IMG/VR virus record: IMGVR_UViG_3300013131_003222
Coordinates: 1-35,264 of that record
From: a virus
Length of the DNA stretch: 35,264 bases
Reading direction: 5' to 3' (one strand)
The notes under the pieces were generated by a model. The model searched no databases. It saw only the letters and a list, made by a program, of their open reading frames with translations, and was not told where the DNA came from. Position 1 is the first letter of the stretch. Every line of letters starts with the position of its first letter. Shown piece after piece: positions 8,424 to 16,993 of this stretch. A program made the translations under genes and the position numbers.

Positions 8424-9280
8424 AGGCTTTAAGAATAAAATTTGTAGATTTTTGCGGGGAAGAATTTTTTACATGGTTGTTATCTAGAAGATTTGATATA
8501 ATTAAAGATGACAATCCCGAATTTATTTTCTTCGGGGATGAAAATTTTGGCACCGAGAATTTAAAATATTCAAGAAGTTTATTTACAAAAATTTTCTTTA
8601 CTGGAGAAAATAGGCGGCCTGAAAATTATGACTGCGATTATGCAGTAACGTTTGATCATAATTTTAACGAATGGCATTATAGATTGCCTGGTTATGCTAT
8701 AGCACCATTTGGTTATAGAAATGATTATCCTATAAACACACTATTTAATATACATAATACTAAATTTGAAAAAACTGATTTTTGTGCTTTTATTCACAGA
8801 AATGGTGGGTGTAGAGAAAGAAATTATTTTTTTAATTTGCTCAACTCATACAAAAAAGTAAATGCTGCAGGATATCTTTTCAACAATACTGGTTTTATTG
8901 TTGAAAATACCATAAAGGCAAAAATTGAATATTGTAAAAAACATAAATTTGTAATGGCATTTGAAAATGGTTCCCATCCTGGATATGTTACTGAAAAAAT
9001 CTTAGATGGATTTTATTCTAATTCTATTCCAATATACTGGGGAAGTAAAACTGTGGGAATAGATTTCAATACAGACGCTTTTATAAATGGACATGATTTC
9101 AATTCTTTTGAAGAATTATTAGAATACATAGTAAAAATAGACAAAGATGATGCTTTATATAATAATATTGTTAGTCAACCAAAATTAAAATATAATTTGC
9201 CTACTTCAGTATTAATCTACAATAATTTTTTACATTGGTTTGATTCCGTAGTATATGAAAAAAGGTCTAAAAGAAAATGA
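8420..9280 (+). CDS. GT10 family (alpha-1,3/4-fucosyltransferase-like) glycosyltransferase
   Basis: This 286-residue protein carries the GT10 signature at residues about 178-207: FVMAFENGSHPGYVTEKI followed by IPIYWG. In GT10 enzymes this segment binds the GDP-sugar donor. The N-terminal half (FFTGENRRP, YDCDYAVTFD) also fits the family. The start chosen is ATG 8420, which overlaps the previous stop as ATGA; a weaker in-frame start lies at 8405. Together with the Fcl-like gene downstream it suggests transfer of L-fucose or a related GDP-deoxysugar to phage or host glycans. Confidence 0.85.
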   Translation: MKALRIKFVDFCGEEFFTWLLSRRFDIIKDDNPEFIFFGDENFGTENLKYSRSLFTKIFFTGENRRPENYDCDYAVTFDHNFNEWHYRLPGYAIAPFGYRNDYPINTLFNIHNTKFEKTDFCAFIHRNGGCRERNYFFNLLNSYKKVNAAGYLFNNTGFIVENTIKAKIEYCKKHKFVMAFENGSHPGYVTEKILDGFYSNSIPIYWGSKTVGIDFNTDAFINGHDFNSFEELLEYIVKIDKDDALYNNIVSQPKLKYNLPTSVLIYNNFLHWFDSVVYEKRSKRK

Positions 9281-10290
9281 TGCATAGTAAAATTATAATT
9301 TGGGGAGCTAAATTAGATACATTACATACACATGCGTTTATACATGAAGCATTGGTTAAAGCAGCTACTTATTTAAATCTACCCGTATATTGGTTAGATA
9401 ATAGAGATAATGTGGATGAATCATTTTTCAATGATTCATTGTTTATAACAGAACAATTTATTGCTTGCCAAAATCCTGTAAGTAATAAAATTCCATTAAA
9501 TAAATCTTCAACCTATATAGTAAATTATTTAGGCAACAAAGGACCTATTGATGGAAATCCAGGCCCACAAATGTATTTAGGTAAAGTAAAAAAATTAATA
9601 GATTTTAGATTTGCTTGCAACTGGGGCGTGGATGGTGTAGAAGATAAAAATTATGCTTACGTTTTTGATAAAACGTTGTGTGAACCTATAAATTTAGGAA
9701 CATCTTTTTATCAAAAAGATTTAGATTATGATATTTTTTATTCTATTTGGGCCACCGATTTACTTCCAACTGAAATTGATTTTGAAGATAGGTTCACCAA
9801 TTTTAAGGAACCTCGTTATGCTTCTTTTGGGGGATCTATTTCTAAAGGATGGCAAAGTGTTTATGATGGCAATTACGATACCGTAATCAAATTTGCTGAA
9901 GAATGTAACAAAAATGGAATAAAATTTTTACATAATAACCCCCATAAAAATCCTTTACCATCTAATGTATTAAAGAAATTTTGTTTAGAATCTTTCTTAC
10001 CATTCGAATGCAGACCGTTGAATCATTTAAAAAATGGTTATTTGTCATGCAGGGCAATAAAGAATATAAGTTATGGTTGTTTGGGTATGTCTAATTCGAA
10101 AATTGCTTATGACTTTTTTGATCAGGAAATTGCTTATAGTGAGGATATTGTAGAACTTTTCTATATTGCGAAGGAAATGCAATATCATTCTAATACAAAA
10201 AATTTAATTTTAAATCAAATGCAAAAAATAAAAATGCAACATACGTATGTTAATCGATTACAAGATATGATAACAGCATCGGAGATGTGA
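9277..10290 (+). CDS. Unrecognised protein of the glycan island, possible GT-B glycosyltransferase
   Basis: This 337-residue protein begins KIIIWGAKLDTLHTHAFIHE. No catalytic motif can be assigned. The alternating hydrophobic strands and a C-terminal region with NISYGCLGMSNSKIAYDFF resemble the donor half of GT-B enzymes, but this is weak. A 34-codon fragment similar to its first about 27 residues lies at 14796-14900, showing that the family was once duplicated here. A perfect 10-bp inverted repeat lies inside the gene at 9416-9439. It overlaps both neighbours. Confidence 0.5.
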   Translation: MMHSKIIIWGAKLDTLHTHAFIHEALVKAATYLNLPVYWLDNRDNVDESFFNDSLFITEQFIACQNPVSNKIPLNKSSTYIVNYLGNKGPIDGNPGPQMYLGKVKKLIDFRFACNWGVDGVEDKNYAYVFDKTLCEPINLGTSFYQKDLDYDIFYSIWATDLLPTEIDFEDRFTNFKEPRYASFGGSISKGWQSVYDGNYDTVIKFAEECNKNGIKFLHNNPHKNPLPSNVLKKFCLESFLPFECRPLNHLKNGYLSCRAIKNISYGCLGMSNSKIAYDFFDQEIAYSEDIVELFYIAKEMQYHSNTKNLILNQMQKIKMQHTYVNRLQDMITASEM

Positions 10291-11297
10291 TGACAACTGC
10301 ATTAATTACAGGTATTACTGGTATGGTTGGGTCACATATGGCAGATTTTTTACTAGATAATACTGATTGGGATATTGTCGGGTTGATACGATGGAGAAGT
10401 CCTTTAGATAATCTAGAACATTTAGTTCATGATATAAATCGTAAAAAAAGAATAAAATTATGTTATGGCGATCTTAATGATTCGTCATCTTTAGATACAT
10501 TAATTAAAACTACAAAACCAAATTTTGTTTTTCATTTAGCAGCACAAAGTTTTCCTAAGACAAGTTTTGACGCTCCAATAGATACTTTAAATACAAATAT
10601 TCAAGGCACCCTTAGATTACTAGAATCATGTAAAAATTTTGCACCAGATGCACTTATCCATATTTGTTCCTCCTCTGAAGTATTTGGTAGAGTATCTAAA
10701 GACAAATTACCAATAGATGAAGAATGTAATTTTCATCCAGCTTCACCGTATGCTATTTCTAAAATCGGAACAGATTTAATTGGTAGATTTTATGCAGAAG
10801 CATATGATTTACATATACAAACAACTAGAATGTTTACTCATACTGGTCCTCGAAGAGGAGACGTTTTCGCAGAATCTACATTTGCTAAACAAATCGCCTT
10901 AATAGAGCAAGGATATATAGAACCTATCGTAAAGGTAGGTAATTTAAAATCGCTTCGTACTATTGCAGACGTACGAGATGCTGTAAGAGCATATTATATG
11001 CTGTTGACTGTTAATCCCATAAAAGGCGAATATTATAATATAGGAGGAACTTTCACTTGCGAAATCAAAGATGTATTAGAAACATTAACTAATTTGTCTA
11101 CTGTTAAATTTACAATAGAAATTGACCAAGACAGATTAAGACCTATAGATGCTGATCTCCAAATTCCTAATACTAATAAATTCAAGAAAAGAACAGGTTG
11201 GGAACCAATGATACCTTTTAATAAAACTATGGAGGATTTATTGAATTATTGGAGAGAAAAGGTTATAAAAATGAAAGGTAAAATATTGGTTAGATAA
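10290..11297 (+). CDS. Extended SDR nucleotide-sugar enzyme, GDP-mannose 4,6-dehydratase/GDP-4-keto-6-deoxymannose reductase-like
   Basis: This 335-residue protein has the Rossmann motif GITGMVG (residues 8-14), the active-site SSSE (127-130) and YAISK (Y154, K158). Conserved blocks are HTGPRRGDVF and VGNLKSLRTIADVRDAVRAY. The C-terminal blocks look closer to reductases of the RMD type, while phage homologues are usually labelled Gmd; which reaction is catalysed is open. The start is ATG 10290, inside a TGATG overlap, with SD GGAG just before; the GTG at 10287 is less likely. It fits with the Fcl gene at 12351 as part of a GDP-deoxysugar pathway. Confidence 0.8.
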   Translation: MTTALITGITGMVGSHMADFLLDNTDWDIVGLIRWRSPLDNLEHLVHDINRKKRIKLCYGDLNDSSSLDTLIKTTKPNFVFHLAAQSFPKTSFDAPIDTLNTNIQGTLRLLESCKNFAPDALIHICSSSEVFGRVSKDKLPIDEECNFHPASPYAISKIGTDLIGRFYAEAYDLHIQTTRMFTHTGPRRGDVFAESTFAKQIALIEQGYIEPIVKVGNLKSLRTIADVRDAVRAYYMLLTVNPIKGEYYNIGGTFTCEIKDVLETLTNLSTVKFTIEIDQDRLRPIDADLQIPNTNKFKKRTGWEPMIPFNKTMEDLLNYWREKVIKMKGKILVR

Positions 11298-11358
11298 TAT
11301 GGGATCAGAACTTAATCAAGATATGTATGTAATAATATTTTTAATTCTTCTATAATTT

Positions 11359-12354
11359 ATGATAATAATTAGAACTCCCTACAGAATTTCTTTTTTCGGG
11401 GGAGGAACGGATTATCCCATTTGGTATAATTCTAATCGTGGAGCTGTTTTATCTACTACTGTTAATAAGTATTCTTTTTTAGTTTTAAGAAAACTTCCAG
11501 ATATTTTTGATTACAAATATCGTATACGATATTTTGACAGACAAGAAACAATAAACATAGATGATATTAATGTTCCTGTTGTTCGTGAAATTATAAAATA
11601 TTGTAATTTCACACAAGGCTTAGAAATAACTCACCATGGCGATCTACCTAATAGATCAGGTATTGGTTCTAGTTCTAGTTTCACTGTGTCTTTAATACAT
11701 GGTATTGCATGTTTACAAAATAAGATTTTAACTAAACGGGATCTTGCTCAATCTGCTATACATATAGAACAAAATATACTCCAGGAAGCGGTTGGTTCAC
11801 AGGATCAAGTAGCCGCAGCATTTGGAGGATTTAATAGAATAGATTTCGGAGGACATGCTAATTTCACTTGTACTCCATTACCTATAGCAAAACATAGTTT
11901 AGATAATTTAGAATCATGGGTACAATTATTTTTTACTGATCAATTAAGAAATTCTTATGATATAGCAGATAAAAAAATTACTAATATTAAAAATAACAAT
12001 ATAGATTTATCATGGATGTTGAATCTTTTAGAAGAAGCACAATCCCATTTATTAAAAAATAATATAGAAGAATTTGCGAAATTACTTAATATCCAATGGA
12101 AATTAAAAAAAGAAATAGAAAAATCTATCTCAAATAATTCTATTGATACCATTTATAATCTTGGAATAAAAGCTGGCGCTATAGGTGGAAAATTACTAGG
12201 AGCAGGCGGAGGAGGATTTATGTTGTTTTTAACTCCTCCGGAAAAACAACCCGTGGTAGCTAAAGCTCTAGGTCTTAAAGAAGTATCTATAGATTTTGAA
12301 TATTTAGGAAGCCAAATGATTTATTATGATTATCAAGATTTGGAGTATGTATGA
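11359..12354 (+). CDS. hddA: GHMP kinase, D-glycero-D-manno-heptose 7-phosphate kinase-like (HddA)
   Basis: This 331-residue protein has the HddA pattern RTPYRISFFGGGTDYP at its start, the GHMP ATP loop GIGSSSS (residues 101-107), an EAVGSQDQVAAAFGGFNRI block and the C-terminal GKLLGAGGGGF. The family phosphorylates D-glycero-D-manno-heptose 7-phosphate at C1, on the way to GDP-heptose. Other GHMP sugar kinases (for example fucokinases) share parts of this pattern. It is flanked by GMD/RMD-like and Fcl-like genes, a grouping also known for 6-deoxyheptose synthesis. The isomerase GmhA, the phosphatase and the nucleotidyltransferase HddC are not in the window. No clear SD precedes the start; the ATGA overlap joins it to the next gene. 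Confidence 0.85.
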   Translation: MIIIRTPYRISFFGGGTDYPIWYNSNRGAVLSTTVNKYSFLVLRKLPDIFDYKYRIRYFDRQETINIDDINVPVVREIIKYCNFTQGLEITHHGDLPNRSGIGSSSSFTVSLIHGIACLQNKILTKRDLAQSAIHIEQNILQEAVGSQDQVAAAFGGFNRIDFGGHANFTCTPLPIAKHSLDNLESWVQLFFTDQLRNSYDIADKKITNIKNNNIDLSWMLNLLEEAQSHLLKNNIEEFAKLLNIQWKLKKEIEKSISNNSIDTIYNLGIKAGAIGGKLLGAGGGGFMLFLTPPEKQPVVAKALGLKEVSIDFEYLGSQMIYYDYQDLEYV

Positions 12355-13304
12355 CAATATTTGTTGCAGGACATAGAGGATTAGTAGGATCAGCAATAGT
12401 TAGAAATTTAATTCAAATGGGGCTAAATAGAAATGATTTAATTTTAAAAACACATTCTGAATTAGATTTAACTAATCAAACTGCAGTAGACAATTTCTTT
12501 AATGAACATAAAATAGATCAAATTTATTTAGCTGCAGCTAAAGTAGGTGGGATACATGCTAATAATCTATATCCTGCAGATTTTTTATATCATAATTTAA
12601 TGATAGAAACTAACGTACTTAGTAATGCTAATAAACATAACATAAACAAGGTGTTATTTTTAGGTTCTACATGTATATATCCAAAATTTGCAACTAATCC
12701 TATTACTGAGGATCAGTTACTAACTGGTAAATTAGAACATACAAATGAATCATATGCAATCGCAAAAATAGCAGGATTGAAACTATGCGAAGCATTTAAT
12801 CGACAATATAACAGACAATATAGATCAGTCATGCCAAGTAATTTGTATGGCATATATGATAGTTTTCATCCTGAAAATAGTCATGTTATCCCAGGAATGA
12901 TGCAAAGATTTCACGCAGCTAAAGTTAAAAAAGAAAATGCAGTTACAGTGTGGGGAGATGGTACTCCGAGACGAGAATTTACTTATTGTGATGATTTGGC
13001 GTTAGCTTGTATTATTGTACAGAATGTTTCTGACAAAAATTTTAGGAATATTACTACTCCGTACGATAGTGCCATTAATATAGGACCAGGATATGATATC
13101 ACTATTTCAGAATTAGTAGAAAATATGAAAACAGTAACTGGGTTTACTGGTGATATTATTTATGATAAATCTAAACCAAATGGCACTTTAAACAAGTTGA
13201 CTGACAACTCAAAAATTATTTCGTTAGGTTGGAAACCTCAAGTATCAATTTTATCGGGATTACAAAAAACATATTCTTGGTATTGCGAAAATTTAGTTAA
13301 ATAA
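12351..13304 (+). CDS. fcl: GDP-L-fucose synthase (GDP-4-keto-6-deoxymannose 3,5-epimerase-reductase)
   Basis: This 317-residue protein matches Fcl closely: GHRGLVGSA at the N-terminus, AAAKVGGIHANN, GSTCIYPK and SYAIAK. Visible catalytic residues are S106, Y135 and K139 of the SDR triad, plus C108 and H178 for epimerisation, each one residue before its E. coli equivalent. It converts GDP-4-keto-6-deoxymannose to GDP-L-fucose with NADPH. Some members act on GDP-heptose intermediates, which the neighbouring HddA-like kinase makes worth considering. A GT10 transferase in the same transcript is a plausible user of the product. Confidence 0.92.
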   Translation: MTIFVAGHRGLVGSAIVRNLIQMGLNRNDLILKTHSELDLTNQTAVDNFFNEHKIDQIYLAAAKVGGIHANNLYPADFLYHNLMIETNVLSNANKHNINKVLFLGSTCIYPKFATNPITEDQLLTGKLEHTNESYAIAKIAGLKLCEAFNRQYNRQYRSVMPSNLYGIYDSFHPENSHVIPGMMQRFHAAKVKKENAVTVWGDGTPRREFTYCDDLALACIIVQNVSDKNFRNITTPYDSAINIGPGYDITISELVENMKTVTGFTGDIIYDKSKPNGTLNKLTDNSKIISLGWKPQVSILSGLQKTYSWYCENLVK

Positions 13305-13315
13305 AAAAGAAATTA

Positions 13316-14050
13316 ATGAATAAAAAGGCACTTATATTTGTTCCCACTGGAACAACATTCAATTATGATAATCGCTATGATATGTCTGCTCATTGGAGAA
13401 GTACTAGGCCGGAAAGAACTTATGAAATTCTTTCTGCAATGTATGATGATAGTGTGCCTGATCCATCCACTTATGATTATTTAGCAAAAGTAAAAGATCA
13501 TAAGTGGCAGATGGTTAGAAAAATTTTCAAAAATATTGATATCGACAGATATGATTATATTGGATGTATTGACGATGACGAAGTAACAGATGTGTGGAAT
13601 CTTAATAGAGGATTAGAATTAGCTAGAAGATTTGATTTTAGATTATGGCAGTTGTCTATGGCTCCAGGTTCTCAGATTTGGTATGATTGCCTTAAACAAG
13701 ACACATCTATTGACTTTAGTGAGACTAATTTTTTAGAATGCGGTGTGCCTGTTTTTAGAACAGATATCTTTAAAAAAATATTAGCAGTACTAGACGAATG
13801 GAAAGATTTTGAGCAAGGTTGGGGAATGGATAAAGTATATTGTGATATAGCTCAATCTAATGCTCACGTAATTCATTGTGCTTCTGTTTACCATCCTCCT
13901 AGATCAGGATACTATGATAAAAGTCATGCAATGCAAGAATTGCATGACTTTACAAATACAATTTATCCCAGGATAATAAAAAAACTATACAATAGAGATA
14001 GCTTATTTGTAGATCAGCAATCGACTTATCGAAAATATAAATTAAGATGA
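13316..14050 (+). CDS. DUF707-like glycosyltransferase-related protein
   Basis: This 244-residue protein has the sequence YDYIGCIDDDEVTDVWNLN, resembling the Asp-rich strand of DUF707 proteins (YDYIFLWDDD-like), and later FLECGVPVFRTDIF and QGWGMD, also typical of that family. DUF707 proteins are predicted GT-A glycosyltransferases. Near its 3' end is a perfect 12-bp inverted repeat (13920-13951). It overlaps the oxygenase gene by ATGA. Confidence 0.65.
   Translation: MNKKALIFVPTGTTFNYDNRYDMSAHWRSTRPERTYEILSAMYDDSVPDPSTYDYLAKVKDHKWQMVRKIFKNIDIDRYDYIGCIDDDEVTDVWNLNRGLELARRFDFRLWQLSMAPGSQIWYDCLKQDTSIDFSETNFLECGVPVFRTDIFKKILAVLDEWKDFEQGWGMDKVYCDIAQSNAHVIHCASVYHPPRSGYYDKSHAMQELHDFTNTIYPRIIKKLYNRDSLFVDQQSTYRKYKLR
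13920..13951 (+). repeat. Perfect 12-bp inverted repeat (strong hairpin) inside the DUF707-like gene
   Basis: AAAGTCATGCAA (13920-13931) and TTGCATGACTTT (13940-13951) are exact reverse complements separated by 8 bases. The transcript would form a stable stem-loop about 100 bases before the gene end. No U-run follows, so it is not a classical terminator. Confidence 0.85.
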
Positions 14051-14799
14051 TTAATCTAACAGATAAAGATTGGTATAGATTACATGAAGAATTCATTACC
14101 AATGAACCGTATAACCATATTATTATAGATAATTTATTTAATGCAGAAATTGCAAATAACATCTATGAATCTTTACCAGATTATAATTCAGATAAAATAG
14201 ATGCTAATTATAACAATCCAATAGAAAGAAAAAAAACAATCCAAAATTGGACGACATTTAATGCTACGATCTATAAAGTAATGAGTTATTTTGTGGGGAC
14301 TGAATTTACTCAATATATGAGAATACTTACAGGGCAAAAAAATTTAGAAGCAGATTATGGATTACATGGTGGCGGTATTCATATGCATGGCAACGGTGAT
14401 TATTTAAATGTTCATTATGATTATGATATCCATCCTAAGTTAAAGAAACAAAGAAAATTAAATATTATAACCTATTTTACGCCTGATTGGAAAGAAGAAT
14501 GGAATGGGCATTTAGAATTATGGTCACATGATGTTAAAAATAATCAACCAAAAGAATGTGTGAAACGAGTATTGCCTAAATTCAATAGATCAATTATTTT
14601 CGATACCACACAAAATAGTTGGCATGGCTTACCTATTCCTTTAAATACGCCTGCTGGAGTATTACGTAGAAGTTTAGCTGTTTATTATGTGATTCCTACA
14701 GATATTAAAGAGTCTAGAATGAAAGCATTATTCGCACCCACTGAAACACAAAAGTCTGATCAAGATGTATTAGACTTTATAAAAAGGAGATCACAATGA
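14047..14799 (+). CDS. 2-oxoglutarate/Fe(II)-dependent oxygenase
   Basis: This 250-residue protein has the double-stranded beta-helix metal triad: H123-Y-D125 in NVHYDYD, and the distal His H193 in SWHGLP. An Arg pair (R207/R208) at about the expected spacing would bind 2-oxoglutarate. The block ITYFTPDWKEEWNGHLELW matches the prolyl-4-hydroxylase-like group. Such oxygenases are frequent in aquatic T4-like phages. Here it ends the glycan island, so sugar or lipid hydroxylation is as likely as protein hydroxylation. It overlaps its neighbours on both sides. Confidence 0.85.
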   Translation: MINLTDKDWYRLHEEFITNEPYNHIIIDNLFNAEIANNIYESLPDYNSDKIDANYNNPIERKKTIQNWTTFNATIYKVMSYFVGTEFTQYMRILTGQKNLEADYGLHGGGIHMHGNGDYLNVHYDYDIHPKLKKQRKLNIITYFTPDWKEEWNGHLELWSHDVKNNQPKECVKRVLPKFNRSIIFDTTQNSWHGLPIPLNTPAGVLRRSLAVYYVIPTDIKESRMKALFAPTETQKSDQDVLDFIKRRSQ

Positions 14800-14900
14800 G
14801 GCATAAACGAATTATAGTATGGGGGCATAAGTTAAATGTTATAGATAACCATACTTTTGTAAATAGAATAAAGGAAATAATTAAGGTGACAAATGATTGA
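14796..14900 (+). pseudogene. 34-codon remnant of a paralogue of the 9277-10290 gene
   Basis: The ATG overlaps the oxygenase stop (ATGA). The translation MRHKRIIVWGHKLNVIDNHT resembles the start of the 337-residue protein at 9277 (MMHSKIIIWGAKLDTLHTHA), sharing the I-I-x-W-G-x-K-L core and the H-x-F that follows. It stops after 34 codons and overlaps the next gene by 8 bases. It is most simply the stump of a deleted second copy, although it might still be translated. Confidence 0.65.
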
Positions 14901-15192
14901 TTACAAATATAATGAAAATATTCTGATTAAAGAACTAAAGGATTATGTAGACTCTACCTACACTCAACATTATGCCCAGGGAAAAATTCAAACTACAGAA
15001 TTCATTATTGATAATGGTCATGGTATTGGTCATACTGTCGGTAATGTAATGAAGTATGCCCAAAGATACGGGAAAAAAGAGGGAAGGAATAGGAAAGATA
15101 TACTAAAGATATTACACTATGCATTAATAATGTTACATGTACACGACTTAGAAACTACTCAATTAAATAATGATCTTGATGAAAGGAAATAA
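14893..15192 (+). CDS. DUF3310 family protein
   Basis: This 99-residue protein has the DUF3310 core: HYAQGKIQTTEFI, then GHTVGNVMKYAQRYGKKEG and a following helix KDILKILHYALIMLH. DUF3310 proteins are common in phages and are sometimes described as SaV-like or nucleotide-kinase-associated; the function is not established. SD AAGGTGA lies just upstream. It is placed directly before the sliding clamp gene, two bases apart. Confidence 0.8.
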   Translation: MIDYKYNENILIKELKDYVDSTYTQHYAQGKIQTTEFIIDNGHGIGHTVGNVMKYAQRYGKKEGRNRKDILKILHYALIMLHVHDLETTQLNNDLDERK

Positions 15193-15194
15193 TT

Positions 15195-15851
15195 ATGCAG
15201 TTTAATAAAGAAACGATTGATGTTTTAAAGAATTTTGCCAGTATTAATAGTAATATTTTGATTCGTAAAGGTAAATCTCTATCCACTATCAGTACAGCAA
15301 AAAATATTTTTGCCAAAGCAAATGTAGCTGAAGATTTTCCCGTTGAAGTTCCTGTATATGATTTGAATTCCTTATTAGCTTTGCTAACCTTAATGGAAAA
15401 TCAGAATGTAGAATTTGGTGATAAGTCTTTAACTATCGCCAAAGATAATGGCAAATTTGAATATTTTTATTCTAGCCCAAATGTAATTGTTGCTGCTCCA
15501 GATAAAAACATTGAATTGGATAATCATTTTCAGTTTAAACTTACAGCAGAAGAAGTAAGTATGTTGATGAAGGCGGCCGCCATTACAGCTGCCCCTACTC
15601 TTTCTGTATCATGTAAACATCAACAGGTAGTATTAAGTATTGGTGATAAGAAAAATGATTCTGCTAATACTTATAAGAAAAACATTGGGCCCGGGATTGA
15701 AGATTTCGACTGTCATATGGCAATCGAAAATTTTAAAGTTATCCCAGATGCATATACCGTTACGATTAGTAAGAAGAAATTTTTTCATTTTAAACATGAA
15801 ACGAAATCCATTGAATATTTTATTGCTATGGAACCTGATTCGGTAGTATAA
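15195..15851 (+). CDS. 45: Sliding clamp gp45
   Basis: This 218-residue protein aligns along its length with T4 gp45 (228 residues): LKNFASINSNILIRKG at the start, VYDLNSLLALLTL, and a C-terminal YFIAMEPDS. It is the trimeric processivity clamp for gp43 and, in T4, is also part of the late-transcription machinery. Clamp loader genes follow, preserving the T4 order 45-44-62-regA. SD AGGAAATAATT precedes the ATG. The stop overlaps the next small gene as TAATG. Confidence 0.93.
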   Translation: MQFNKETIDVLKNFASINSNILIRKGKSLSTISTAKNIFAKANVAEDFPVEVPVYDLNSLLALLTLMENQNVEFGDKSLTIAKDNGKFEYFYSSPNVIVAAPDKNIELDNHFQFKLTAEEVSMLMKAAAITAAPTLSVSCKHQQVVLSIGDKKNDSANTYKKNIGPGIEDFDCHMAIENFKVIPDAYTVTISKKKFFHFKHETKSIEYFIAMEPDSVV

Positions 15852-16027
15852 TGGAAACACCATTAAGTAAAGGTGAGGAAAATATTCGTTATGTAGCTCG
15901 TATAATAAGTGAACGTGAATGCGGGTCTCAAGAACAATGGGAATATTATATTTCAAGAGCATGGGATGTTATCTTATTAGTAGAACAACTGGGATTTTTA
16001 AATAAAAAAAGATTCTGGGGTGAATAA
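15851..16027 (+). CDS. Small hypothetical protein (58 aa) between gp45 and gp44
   Basis: The frame METPLSKGEENIRYVARIIS continues to KKRFWGE and overlaps the gp45 stop by one base. It is rich in charged and aromatic residues and probably helical (EQWEYYISRAWDVILLVEQL). I recognise no family. Its tight coupling between clamp and clamp loader genes supports it as real. Confidence 0.6.
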   Translation: METPLSKGEENIRYVARIISERECGSQEQWEYYISRAWDVILLVEQLGFLNKKRFWGE

Positions 16028-16054
16028 TGTCCAAATATAAATTATGGAAATATT

Positions 16055-16993
16055 ATGGAAATTCGTGAAGATCAATTTCTCTGGGTTGAAAAATACAGAC
16101 CCAGAACTTTAGAAGATTGTATTTTACCTGAAGATCAAAAAAAGATCTTTCAGGATATGCTCGCTAAGGGCGAGATTCAAAATATGTTATTATGTGGTTC
16201 GGCAGGTGTGGGTAAAACTACAGTTGCCAAAGCACTATGTGAACAATTAGAAACTGATTATTTGGTCATCAATGGTTCGGAAGAATCTGGGATTGATGTG
16301 CTAAGAACCAAAATTAAACAGTTTGCATCCACAGTTTCCTTTTCAGGTAAGACGAAGGTTGTAATTTTAGATGAAGCAGATTACCTAAATCCAAATAGTA
16401 CTCAGCCAGCCTTAAGAGCTTTTGTTGAAGAGTTTTCTGTTAATTGCCGTTTCATCTTTACTTGTAACTTTAAAAATAGAATCATTGCACCTCTACATTC
16501 TAGATGTGCGGTTATTGAATTTAAATTATCAAAAGAAGATAAACCGAAGATCGCTGCGAAATTCTTCAACAGAATTAAATTCATCATTCAAAATGAAGGC
16601 ATCGAAGCTGATCTGAAAGTAGTGGCAAAGGTAGTAGAAAAGTTCTTTCCTGATTACAGAAGAACTTTAAATGAATTGCAGAAATATTCTGTTTCGGGTG
16701 TAATTGACGAAGGCATTCTTGTTAACATTAGTGATGAAAATATGAATGCGCTAAAGAATGCACTAAAAGAAAAAGACTGGAAAGCAATGCGTTCTTGGGT
16801 CGTAAATAATTCTGATAGTGATACTGCAGTATTTCGTAGAATATATGATACCTTATTAAATGAGGTAGTACAGATTCCTCAACTAGTAATATTATTGGCT
16901 GATTATCAATATAAAGCGGCATTTTGTGCGGATCAAGAAATTAATCTTGTTGCATGTTTAACAGAAATAATGGCTACAGTAGAATTCAAATGA
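16055..16993 (+). CDS. 44: Clamp loader large subunit gp44 (AAA+)
   Basis: This 312-residue protein begins with the clamp-loader hallmark LWVEKYRPRTLEDC. It has Walker A GSAGVGKT (residues 48-55), Walker B VVILDEAD (102-109) and the SRC motif (149-151) that supplies the trans arginine finger. With gp62 it opens gp45 and loads it on primer-template junctions. The start is the only ATG in frame after an upstream stop at 16025; the SD is poor. Confidence 0.95.
   Translation: MEIREDQFLWVEKYRPRTLEDCILPEDQKKIFQDMLAKGEIQNMLLCGSAGVGKTTVAKALCEQLETDYLVINGSEESGIDVLRTKIKQFASTVSFSGKTKVVILDEADYLNPNSTQPALRAFVEEFSVNCRFIFTCNFKNRIIAPLHSRCAVIEFKLSKEDKPKIAAKFFNRIKFIIQNEGIEADLKVVAKVVEKFFPDYRRTLNELQKYSVSGVIDEGILVNISDENMNALKNALKEKDWKAMRSWVVNNSDSDTAVFRRIYDTLLNEVVQIPQLVILLADYQYKAAFCADQEINLVACLTEIMATVEFK

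Noticed and set aside
9416-9439. Perfect 10-bp inverted repeat with a TTTC loop inside the 9277-10290 gene
   Set aside because: About one such 10-bp repeat is expected by chance in AT-rich DNA of this length, so it is recorded but not treated as a signal.
11299-11355. An 18-codon frame between the SDR gene and the HddA-like gene
   Set aside because: It has no Shine-Dalgarno and no recognisable similarity; it may be a leftover of a deleted gene but this cannot be supported.
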